Shown here: positions 25,501-31,888 of the stretch, piece after piece | How the letters are laid out: each line of letters opens with the position of its first letter | How positions within the stretch are numbered: position 1 is the first letter of the stretch | Source of the DNA: a virus | Virus record (IMG/VR): IMGVR_UViG_3300043015_000557 | Location: 1-31,888 of that record | DNA length: 31,888 nt | Direction: 5' to 3' (one strand) | Made by a program: the position numbers and the translations under genes | Notes under the pieces: generated by a model | Seen by the model: only the letters and a program-made list of their open reading frames with translations | Told to the model about the DNA's origin: nothing | Database searches by the model: none

Positions 25501-28500
25501 TCAGACGATAACTATGACCTTGCGATTTCTGTTGGAAACCCAGATACAGATAGTAACTTCGTTTCATTCGATTACTACATCGTATCAGACATTCTAACTG
25601 GTGTTACTAACACTACTGCATACAACTTGAACCGTGTAAACGACTCTCGTTTGACACTCACTCAAACTGTTGACACTTCTGCTAGTGCTACTACCGCAAC
25701 AACAGGCGCTGCCAACAACAATACAATTTCTAACCGATTCATCGACTTCGAAACTCCACTTGGTATTACTCCAACTGGTGCGTCAATCACTGGTGTTCAA
25801 TACCGTGGTGACTTCAACGAAACTCGTGAATACGTTAAAATTACTTTCGCAGACACAACTGAATACTTCATTGGTCGTACTGGTGGTGCTGATACTCAGT
25901 CCTTCCGTAACGATTCAACATGGGTAACTAAAGATGTTACTCCATTGTTGGTTGACAACGGTGGTGTTCTAGGTATCAATGTAACCTTTGACCCAACTTC
26001 ACGAATCAACAGACGTATCGGTTCTATGACCAACTGGTGGGAAATTCGATTCATCATCACTGGTGCAACTGGTACTGTTGTTATTGACTCAACTGGTATT
26101 GAGGGCGAACAAGAATTCTTGGTTGACTCACTCCGTGGTGCATACGATGGTGTGTTTGCAATTATTGACCAAATTCCAGCACCAGATGAGTTTATTCTTG
26201 AAACAGACTTCAAGATTCCTGCTCGTGAATATGAATTTACTGGTACTGACATTGACCAAATTACTGGTATTATCACTTTCGCATCGGAACACAACTTGAT
26301 TACTGGTGAGATTGTTTCATATAACCCAGGTGTTGGTAACACTTCAATGTTGACAGATGAAACCGACAATCTGTTTAACGTCATTGTTGTGGATTCAACC
26401 AAAATTAAACTTGCAGTTTCTTCTGACTCTGCATTGAATAACATTGAAACTGGTCTTACTTCACAAACTGGTGTTCATACACTAAAAGCACGTTCATTGG
26501 TTAAAGCAATCCTTGGTCAAGGTCTTGTCACCTTCAACAGTGGTGAATCAACCATTACTGGTTCTGGTACCAAGTTCTTGACAACCTTTAAGCGTTTTGA
26601 CAAAATCTTCGTTAAAGGCGCTGATTATGTGTACTCAATGACAGTTCGTGACATTCAGACTAACGAAGAGATGCGTGTGTTTGAAACATTCGCAGAGACA
26701 GTTTCCTCTGCCTCAGAATATTTCTTCACCACTCAGTTGATGCTACGTCCAGACGGTTACTCACTCCACAAGTCATTTGACGGTGGTGTTGATATTACTG
26801 CTGGTACCTCACCTGACTCTAAGATTGTTCGTCAGTCTCGTAAATACTTCCGTTACCAATCTGGTAAGGGTATTCAAAACTCACTTGCAATTAACTTCAA
26901 CCCACCTCGTATTATGCGTGAGTTGATTAAGTCAAACTCAACAACTGCTCGTGTTATCACTCAAGAACAACATAACTTGAGAGTAGGTGACGTTGTTACC
27001 GTAAGCGGTGCAGAAGTATCTGCTGGTGCAAACAACCCATATAATGGACGTTTTGAAGTTTCTGCTTTGATTGACGCATTCTCATTTGAGTATGAAATGG
27101 GTTCAGTACCAGATGAAGCAAAAGCATCTGGTTTCCCTGCATACACTCGTGCTGGTTGGACTGATTCATATGTTCGTGCTGGTATGTTCGATGACCAAAA
27201 CGGATTCTTCTTCGAATACGATGGTCAGAAAATCTACACAGTGGTTCGTTCATCTACAACTCAGTTGGCAGGTTCTGTAACTGCAACTCGTAACTCACAA
27301 GTTGTTACTGGTTACAACACTTCGTTTACTACTCAAGTAAACGCAGGTGATAAGGTTGTTATCCGTGGACAGTCATACAAAGTTGTTGAAGTATCAAGTG
27401 ACTTGCGTATGGTTGTACAACCTGCATATCGTGGTGTAACATCTTCTGGTATTAAAGCAACTAAGACAGAAGACCGCAAAGTAGAACAAGCAGAGTGGAA
27501 CATCGACAAGTGTGATGGACACGGTCCTACTGGTTACAAACTAGACACAACTAAGATTCAGATGTGTTATGCGGATTACTCTTGGTACGGTGCTGGTAAA
27601 GTTCGTTTCGGTTTCAAAGACAGAAACGGTCATATCAGATACGTCCACCAGTTCATCCACAACAACCGTCTAGGCGAATCATACTTCCGTTCTGGTAACC
27701 TTCCAGGTCGCTATGAGATTGAGAATGGTCCTAACGCAACTACTGCGCCAACACTATTCCACTTCGGTACCTCAATCATCATGGATGGACGATTCGATGA
27801 CGATAAGGCATACTTGTTCTCTCGTAACAGTAAACCTTTCGCCTTCACCAACGGTGCAAGCAGAACCTTTGACACAAATGCGACTTCATCATTCGATGTT
27901 ATCACATTGAACGGTAAGCGTGTGTTCGTATACGCCCTACCATGTACACTTGCAAGTGCTACTGCAACCGTGGTTGGTTCACAGATTTCTCAAGGAAGCA
28001 CATTCCCTGAAGGAACTTATGTTACACAGGTTAAATTGGATGGTGCGTCTTCTAAAGTGTACACTTCATACCCTGCAAGTAACAACGAACCATCATTTGC
28101 AGATATTGCTTCTGGTACAACTATCACCAACGGTGAAGTTACTGCGATTGCTCTTGACCAACCAATTCCATTGGTTTCACTACGTCTTGCGCCTTCCGTT
28201 GACTCTTCACTAACTGGTGCAATTGGTGAGCGTGAAATCGTTAACCGTATGCAGTTGCGACTAAGAAGTGCTGGTATTACCTCAAACGATGACTTGGAAG
28301 TGTTCCTAATCCTTAACGCAATTCCTTCAAATGCGGAATTCCAAGGTGCAGAATCTCCATCTCTATCACAGATTATTGACCATAACCATGGCGATACTCT
28401 AGAGGGCGGTACTACAATCTACTCAGTTAAAGCATCTGCTGGTTCTATCGAAATCGACTTGACTGAACTACTAGAACTTGGTAACTCAATTCTAGGTGGT

Positions 28501-28629
28501 GACGGTGTGTTCCCGAACGGTCCTGACTTGTTGACTGTTGCGGTTCAACCACAGTCAACTGCTGGTATCTCTGGTACCGCACCATTCTTCGTAACTGGTA
28601 AGATTTCTTGGTCTGAATCACAAGCGTAA
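22567..28629 (+). CDS. Giant virion structural protein, modular beta fibre/baseplate type (2020 residues)
   Basis: The start MARHLIPSAYVTFDKANGTV follows a GGGAG ribosome site. The protein is a chain of small beta modules. One type has a His-Gly or His-Asn turn then a G.(V/I) strand (VAHGMELGNPVSVQG, ETHGFALGTKVYL, EHNLITGEIVSYN, QHNLRVGDVVTVSG). A second type occurs twice (TITGSGTKFLTTF near 1328 and VVTGYNTSFTTQV near 1578). A domain at about 1068-1165 (ITGVQYRGDFN ... NWWEIRF) is shared with the 2304-residue protein. Near 1668 lies CYADYSWYGAGKVRFGFKD followed by GHIRYVHQFIHNN, a block I know from cyanophage structural proteins. No enzyme motif is seen. It likely forms peripheral baseplate or fibre parts. 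A strong terminator follows directly. Confidence 0.82.
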   Translation: MARHLIPSAYVTFDKANGTVSFTGNHHKENILLITDVTAAKTLYQFNSRNFMGSVAFSEATELTTVTLDYDTANDADITVGDVIQVFVDVENEAVTVAEDLLDGVGKIRVSNPGNLIDTDFEYGLQSTKWETLQSVNNIPTVYSSSGDKPIDGILSVDAVAGSKQVKVTTSVAHGMELGNPVSVQGLDDYQAEGFFTISGVDGDFTFFFELDVPATTTGDISGGYTTIVPAKFFEGSPLPISVIDGAQTDGGSPSKIDVTTEETHGFALGTKVYLRNTIGPKSLIISDPQATAPDGRPYIDTDSVFTTSIDVVANEDTGRANVRQNKLVTWDHQSTHSHYIDPTYVNVANNTLEWVGHGLGDRFCLLFNTPVLGDSDMGLNDGTVYFVEVIDENLIKLHSNYTLGSEVTLSQPLNAKGTCRVGLVYKIREEYNRMDKLYTEYNKASQANSTNYGTADEAFAGPSTATTANRYKVTSARMRNQMDGENQFSFYVGNLFGGHSGYLANLIANGTRIFLDRVGEGGGDLEASNEFSTVTFYRPEGNGSFVIGTGPNNPESFYIDNESASEMNDAFDVTAAYLSTSSTYGNGAGTLRYDLNESSNLIGGSSWVTWYFRLDLDPTSQALFKANFYADSGADLALDPSGYGLGGVNPDRVLAFVGKTPGGSAVDADAARDLYATRADNANSRYGTVKPVRTNVLSSAGQHLISGRNVLSDGSFRINFNMGDDSDRLIYLSAGEGSHVYYMFSQNLNADRNTIYEVAHGIESGQTATVIVDPTDYAAGQRFKFASSSGAVTTIDAAEFDVTVATVSPDLFRITLDIAPNTDDIVDFPDNFTITFNKENDLYNTIYVNNHKIVAQSQATYLASGNNEEATVVYTGSLEAEGTITLNGKNLGENAPNAQVRVYRNQAYQFDISDLTSVATDDRPSLWVKDGGTWSEVASGATVLTDITPVYDDATDADIRTITFTVSNDATVFGQLQSDDNYDLAISVGNPDTDSNFVSFDYYIVSDILTGVTNTTAYNLNRVNDSRLTLTQTVDTSASATTATTGAANNNTISNRFIDFETPLGITPTGASITGVQYRGDFNETREYVKITFADTTEYFIGRTGGADTQSFRNDSTWVTKDVTPLLVDNGGVLGINVTFDPTSRINRRIGSMTNWWEIRFIITGATGTVVIDSTGIEGEQEFLVDSLRGAYDGVFAIIDQIPAPDEFILETDFKIPAREYEFTGTDIDQITGIITFASEHNLITGEIVSYNPGVGNTSMLTDETDNLFNVIVVDSTKIKLAVSSDSALNNIETGLTSQTGVHTLKARSLVKAILGQGLVTFNSGESTITGSGTKFLTTFKRFDKIFVKGADYVYSMTVRDIQTNEEMRVFETFAETVSSASEYFFTTQLMLRPDGYSLHKSFDGGVDITAGTSPDSKIVRQSRKYFRYQSGKGIQNSLAINFNPPRIMRELIKSNSTTARVITQEQHNLRVGDVVTVSGAEVSAGANNPYNGRFEVSALIDAFSFEYEMGSVPDEAKASGFPAYTRAGWTDSYVRAGMFDDQNGFFFEYDGQKIYTVVRSSTTQLAGSVTATRNSQVVTGYNTSFTTQVNAGDKVVIRGQSYKVVEVSSDLRMVVQPAYRGVTSSGIKATKTEDRKVEQAEWNIDKCDGHGPTGYKLDTTKIQMCYADYSWYGAGKVRFGFKDRNGHIRYVHQFIHNNRLGESYFRSGNLPGRYEIENGPNATTAPTLFHFGTSIIMDGRFDDDKAYLFSRNSKPFAFTNGASRTFDTNATSSFDVITLNGKRVFVYALPCTLASATATVVGSQISQGSTFPEGTYVTQVKLDGASSKVYTSYPASNNEPSFADIASGTTITNGEVTAIALDQPIPLVSLRLAPSVDSSLTGAIGEREIVNRMQLRLRSAGITSNDDLEVFLILNAIPSNAEFQGAESPSLSQIIDHNHGDTLEGGTTIYSVKASAGSIEIDLTELLELGNSILGGDGVFPNGPDLLTVAVQPQSTAGISGTAPFFVTGKISWSESQA

Positions 28630-28635
28630 GAAAAC

Positions 28636-28667
28636 AGTGTGGGGGGAAACCCCCACACTTCTTTTTG
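28636..28667 (+). terminator. Rho-independent terminator with GAAA tetraloop
   Basis: A perfect 10-pair stem (28636-28645 with 28650-28659, AGTGTGGGGG paired to CCCCCACACT) closes on a GAAA loop and is followed by TCTTTTTG. It starts six bases after the stop of the giant gene and separates the fibre block from the neck genes. It is the only strong terminator seen in the window. Confidence 0.93.
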
Positions 28668-28685
28668 TGTGGTGGTTCGTTGTGT

Positions 28686-28697
28686 GATAAATACTAT
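28686..28697 (+). promoter_or_regulatory. Late promoter for the neck/packaging operon (GATAAATACTAT)
   Basis: GATAAATA differs from the late consensus at one base and continues with CTAT. It lies between the terminator and gp13, 33 bases before the ATG, and shares the ten bases TAAATACTAT with sites at 5955 and 13566. Confidence 0.65.
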
Positions 28698-28729
28698 AGA
28701 GAACCATTAAATCAAAGGTATGGAGAATT

Positions 28730-29473
28730 ATGGCAACACCCACATCTAGAGCAGACTTTAAGGAATATTGCCTTCGAAAATTAGGTAAGGGCGTTATTCA
28801 AATTAACGTGTCTGACCAACAAGTAGAAGACAGAATAGATGATGCATTAGAGTATTTTCAAGAATATCACTCTGACGCAATCACTCGTACCTACGTCAAG
28901 CATCAAGTCACTCAAGCAGATATCGACAACGAGTATATCTCACTAGACAATAGTGTGACTACTGTTGTGCGTGTATTAAGCATTGATGACGGAACCGCAT
29001 CTTCAAGCATGTTTGATGTGCGTTATCAGATGCATCTAAATGACGTATTCGATTTCACTTCCGTATCTGCATCCCAATATGTTTCTATGCGCCAACATCT
29101 AACGATGCTTGACGACTTGTTTAATGGTACTACACCAATTAGACATGAAAGACATACTGACAGACTTTACATGGACATGAATTGGTCTGACAATCTCGTA
29201 GTAGATTCATACATTATTATCGAATGCTATAAGGTTATTGACCCAACAACTTTTCCTCAGATTTGGGGAGATAGATTCCTAAGAGAATATTGTACCGCAC
29301 TCGTTAAAGAACAGTGGGGTATGAACGTGTCAAAATATGAGGGCATTTCACTACCAGGTGGTGTCACCATGAATGGTCGTGCTATCTTAGATGAAGCAAA
29401 AACTGAAATTGCAGAACTAGAAGAACAGATGCAATTAAGACATGAATTGCCAGTAGACTTCTTCCAAGGGTGA
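28730..29473 (+). CDS. 13: Neck protein gp13
   Basis: This 247-residue protein (T4 gp13, 309) begins SRADFKEYCLRKLGKGVIQI, then DDALEYFQEYHSDA, and later has DRFLREYCTALVKEQWG and SLPGGVTMNGRAILDEAK. These are typical gp13 helices of the head-completion/neck family. In T4, gp13 binds the portal side of the filled head together with gp14, making the docking site for the tail. It has a ribosome site (TATGGAGAA) and leads the neck and packaging operon. The six-base gap to gp14 keeps the T4 order 13-14-15-16-17. Confidence 0.93.
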   Translation: MATPTSRADFKEYCLRKLGKGVIQINVSDQQVEDRIDDALEYFQEYHSDAITRTYVKHQVTQADIDNEYISLDNSVTTVVRVLSIDDGTASSSMFDVRYQMHLNDVFDFTSVSASQYVSMRQHLTMLDDLFNGTTPIRHERHTDRLYMDMNWSDNLVVDSYIIIECYKVIDPTTFPQIWGDRFLREYCTALVKEQWGMNVSKYEGISLPGGVTMNGRAILDEAKTEIAELEEQMQLRHELPVDFFQG

Positions 29474-29479
29474 TGAAGC

Positions 29480-30346
29480 ATGGCAACTAATCCTCATTTC
29501 AACTTTTACACAAATGTCGAAGAGCAATCTTTAACCAACGATTTGGTGGTTGAGTCCATTCAAATCTATGGACAAGATGTGCGCTACATTCCTCGTTCCT
29601 ACGCATACGTTGATGATATCTTCAATGAAGTAAGAAACTCAGTATTTGATGAAGAGTTTACCATTGAAGCATACATTCAAGGTGTCGATGGTTTCCAAGG
29701 GGATGGAGACTTGTTGTCAAAGTTTGGCGTTGAGATTAAAGATACTCAAGATTTTATTATATCAGTCACTCGATTTGCGGAAGAAGCAACTTCTGCGAAT
29801 GTTGGTTTTAACGTACCAAGAGAAGGTGACTTACTATACTTCCCCCTTACGGATGCTATCATGGAGATTAAGTTTGTAGAGGATGAGGAAGTTTATTATC
29901 AAATAGGTAAAGCATATATCTACAGATTGTCCACAGAACTATTCTCATATTCTGGCGAGACAATTGAAACTGGTGTGGAAGAGATTGACGATAATATCAC
30001 TGCCCAAATATACACTATCCAACTAACATTGGGTTCAGGTTCTGGAGACTTCACTCTTGGGGAATCAGTCTACCAAGGTGATGACCTTGCAAATGCAACT
30101 TCACAAGCAGTCGTATCAGATTGGAATCCAGACACAGATATTCTTACAGTAAAATCCGTATCAGGTAACTTTACAAGCGGTAATACTGTTATTGGCGACA
30201 CTAGTGGTGCGTCATATGTCTTAGGCGTGAAAGAAACTATGGTATTCCCTGAAGCAGTTGGTGATACAGACAACAAGACACTTGAAACTCAAGCAGATAG
30301 TATCATTGACTTCACAGAAGACAATCCATTCAGTGAGGATTACTAA
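29480..30346 (+). CDS. 14: Neck protein gp14 with an added beta module
   Basis: This 288-residue protein (T4 gp14, 256) starts MATNPHFNFYTNVEEQSLTN and has VESIQIYGQDVRYIPRSYAY and FGVEIKDTQDFIISVTRFAE, which are standard gp14 blocks. The protein forms the neck ring above the tail with gp13. The C-terminal part holds a Gly-rich beta module (residues about 180-254: SGDFTLGESVYQ, SGNFTSGNTVIGDTSGASYV) of the kind found in gp53 and gp8 here, which roughly accounts for the extra length. The C-terminus is acidic (FTEDNPFSEDY). Its stop overlaps the gp15 start (TAATG). Confidence 0.92.
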   Translation: MATNPHFNFYTNVEEQSLTNDLVVESIQIYGQDVRYIPRSYAYVDDIFNEVRNSVFDEEFTIEAYIQGVDGFQGDGDLLSKFGVEIKDTQDFIISVTRFAEEATSANVGFNVPREGDLLYFPLTDAIMEIKFVEDEEVYYQIGKAYIYRLSTELFSYSGETIETGVEEIDDNITAQIYTIQLTLGSGSGDFTLGESVYQGDDLANATSQAVVSDWNPDTDILTVKSVSGNFTSGNTVIGDTSGASYVLGVKETMVFPEAVGDTDNKTLETQADSIIDFTEDNPFSEDY

Positions 30347-31107
30347 TGGCATTAGGACATACATTCTATCATGCATCTATTAAGAAGATGGTTATCATAT
30401 TTGGTAACCTCTTTAACAATTTGTATGTGCGTGATTTTTATGAAAACGGTAATGAGAAGGAAAGACGTAAAGTCCCTATCTCATACGGACCAAAACAAAA
30501 GTTTTTAGCAAGACTAGATGCGGGCGGATTCCAGCAAGATAGCGGAATGTCTCTTCCTCGCATGGCATTTGAGATGGACAACTTGACATATGACTCAGAG
30601 AGAAAGTTAAGTTCTTTGGGTAGAATTTCCAACCAGAAAGATGGTGAGGGAGTCAAGTACGCATACATGCCAGTACCATATAACTTTGATTTTTCGTTGT
30701 ATATTATGGTTAAGAATGCGGATGATGGTACTCAACTTCTAGAACAGATTCTACCATACTTCACCCCCCATTTCACTGTTACGATTAAAGAGTTCCCAGA
30801 ATTGGATGTTACTCGTGACATTCCGATTATACTAAATAGTCTTACACAAGAAGATATTTACGATGGTGATTTTGAAACAAGACGTTCTATTGTTTGGACA
30901 CTATCTTTCTCAATGAAAGGTAACATGTACGGTGCAGTTAAGGGTGGACAACTTGTTTCTTCTACTGTTGTTTCCGTAAATAATACAAATCCAGATGGTT
31001 CGTCCTTGGCAGATGGTGTAACAACACAGACCGCAGACAATCCTAGTGACGGATTACTAACTGGTGATTTTGGTTTCACTCAATCAACTGAGTCAGGTGA
31101 ACCATAA
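30346..31107 (+). CDS. 15: Tail completion / sheath terminator protein gp15
   Basis: This 253-residue protein (T4 gp15, 272) includes LFNNLYVRDFYENG, RRKVPISYGPKQKFLARL, RMAFEMDNLTYDSERKL and PVPYNFDFSLYIMVKNADDG, all recognisable gp15 blocks. A hexamer of gp15 caps the finished tail and joins it to the gp13/gp14 neck. The start overlaps the gp14 stop. The C-terminal 35 residues are a Ser/Thr/Asp-rich tail (NPDGSSLADGVTTQTADNPS) and are probably disordered. Confidence 0.93.
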   Translation: MALGHTFYHASIKKMVIIFGNLFNNLYVRDFYENGNEKERRKVPISYGPKQKFLARLDAGGFQQDSGMSLPRMAFEMDNLTYDSERKLSSLGRISNQKDGEGVKYAYMPVPYNFDFSLYIMVKNADDGTQLLEQILPYFTPHFTVTIKEFPELDVTRDIPIILNSLTQEDIYDGDFETRRSIVWTLSFSMKGNMYGAVKGGQLVSSTVVSVNNTNPDGSSLADGVTTQTADNPSDGLLTGDFGFTQSTESGEP

Positions 31108-31125
31108 TGCATAAGGTGAAGACAG

Positions 31126-31572
31126 ATGAAAAAATCGGTAGACGAAAAAATTGAAGACGTATTGAATATCAATACAGAACTAGTTAAAGCAGAAGAAGAG
31201 TATCACCAAGTAGTTGAAGTCGTGAAGGACAAGGACATTACTGGACTTGAAAGAGATGATGATTTCAATACTGCAAGAGAAAATATTGCAAGACTAATCC
31301 AACGTGGAGAAGAAGCAGTAGATGGTATCTTGCGTCTTGCTTCCGAATCTGAACAACCTCGTGCATATGAGGTTGCAAGTACGCTTATTAAAAATATGGT
31401 TGAAGCAAACAAAGACTTGCTTGACCTACATAAGCAAAAGAAAGAATTAGAAAAAGAAGATTACGCAGGTCCTCGTACCCAAGTACAAAACAACACTATG
31501 TTTGTGGGAAGCACTAAAGATTTGCAACAACATCTTATGAAACTTGCAAAGGGCGAGATTCAAGATGAGTGA
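31126..31572 (+). CDS. 16: Small terminase subunit gp16
   Basis: This 148-residue protein (T4 gp16, 164) is almost wholly helical: KKSVDEKIEDVLNINTELVK, then NIARLIQRGEEAVDGILRLA, EQPRAYEVASTLIKNMVEAN and KDLLDLHKQKKEL. This is the central coiled-coil oligomerisation pattern of T4-like gp16. The subunit recognises phage DNA and stimulates the gp17 motor. The gene lies immediately before gp17 and overlaps it by eight bases, as in T4. Confidence 0.92.
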   Translation: MKKSVDEKIEDVLNINTELVKAEEEYHQVVEVVKDKDITGLERDDDFNTARENIARLIQRGEEAVDGILRLASESEQPRAYEVASTLIKNMVEANKDLLDLHKQKKELEKEDYAGPRTQVQNNTMFVGSTKDLQQHLMKLAKGEIQDE

Positions 31573-31888
31573 GAATTATCTAGGTAATCCCAACCTAAAA
31601 AGAGCAAACATTACCGTTGACTTTACTCAAGAACAGATTGAAGAATGGGTAAAGTGTGCTAAAGACCCCCTATATTTTATCGAAAAATACGTTAAGATTG
31701 TTAACGTAGACTTGGGTTTTATTCCTTTTGCACCATATGCTTTTCAGAAGGATATTATTACACAAGTAAATAATAACCGTTTTGTTATTTGTAAGATGCC
31801 TCGTCAGAGTGGTAAGACCACTACAATTGCGGCATTGCTATTACATTCAGTGTTGTTCAATGAAGAATATAACATTGCTATTCTTGCA
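31565..31888 (+). CDS. 17: Large terminase subunit gp17 (partial, N-terminal 108 residues)
   Basis: The frame opens at an ATG overlapping the end of gp16 and runs off the window. Visible parts are WVKCAKDPLYFIEKYVKI, then F60-Q61, a candidate adenine-contacting Gln, and the Walker A MPRQSGKT with R80, K84 and T85, followed by helix TTIAALLLHS. This is the N-terminal ATPase of the packaging motor. The C-terminal nuclease domain lies outside the window. Confidence 0.95.
   Translation, partial: MSENYLGNPNLKRANITVDFTQEQIEEWVKCAKDPLYFIEKYVKIVNVDLGFIPFAPYAFQKDIITQVNNNRFVICKMPRQSGKTTTIAALLLHSVLFNEEYNIAILA

Noticed and set aside
25896-26444. 182-codon open frame on the minus strand inside the second giant gene
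   Set aside because: It is antisense to a continuous 2020-residue frame with clear beta modules, has no ribosome site or promoter, and its composition is that of a complementary-strand shadow.
15075-28629. Inteins in the giant genes as the reason for their size
   Set aside because: No intein splice-junction pattern (Cys/Ser start, His-Asn end) or homing endonuclease motif was seen; the length comes from beta modules.
1-31888. CRISPR arrays, tRNA genes, insertion sequences, integrase or attachment sites
   Set aside because: Nothing resembling regularly spaced repeats, cloverleaf genes, transposase motifs or terminal inverted repeats was seen on either strand.

Overview
The window is a structural-gene block of a large contractile-tailed phage of the T4 superfamily. 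Its gene order and protein types look most like marine T4-like myoviruses of the cyanophage kind. The evidence is the run of recognisable T4 morphogenesis proteins (gp4, gp48, gp53, gp27-like hub, gp5-like spike, PAAR tip, gp25, gp6, gp8, gp13, gp14, gp15, gp16, gp17), T4-type late promoters (TATAAATA) in most gaps, TAATG stop/start overlaps, and very large virion proteins in place of T4 gp9-gp12. The host cannot be read from this window: there are no host-derived metabolic genes, tRNAs or integrase. Coding density is very high and no gap exceeds about 150 bases.

Layout. (1) 1-965, minus strand: a gp2-like DNA end protector (cut by the window edge) and the gp4 head completion protein, diverging from everything else. 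(2) 1051-7100, plus: tail tube cap gp48, wedge gp53, hub gp27-like, a P-loop kinase-like protein, a 53-residue small ORF, a gp5-like spike with no lysozyme domain, two unrecognised proteins and the PAAR spike tip. (3) 7151-14996: wedge genes gp25 and gp6, a 1383-residue structural protein in the gp7 position, and gp8. (4) 15075-28629: two giant virion proteins (2304 and 2020 residues) with two small proteins between them, ending at a strong hairpin terminator with a GAAA loop. (5) 28730-31888: neck and packaging genes gp13, gp14, gp15, gp16 and the start of gp17.

How they work together: gp27/gp5/PAAR form the central hub and puncturing spike, gp53/gp25/gp6/(gp7-like)/gp8 form the wedges around it, and gp48 caps the baseplate and starts the tube. 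The giant proteins probably form the peripheral baseplate and fibres. gp13/14/15 join head to tail, gp4 and gp2 finish the head, and gp16/gp17 package DNA. All would be made late, from TATAAATA-type promoters read with a phage sigma-like factor.

Most unusual points: a stretch of 15 residues made only of Trp, Arg and one His in the 2304-residue protein, placed in a loop of a domain also found, without the stretch, in the 2020-residue protein; a small beta module shared by gp53, gp8 and gp14 that seems to account for their extra length over T4; a zeta-toxin/kinase-like P-loop gene lodged between hub and spike genes; and late promoters of two kinds in which a weak first half goes with a conserved ACTAT-type second half.
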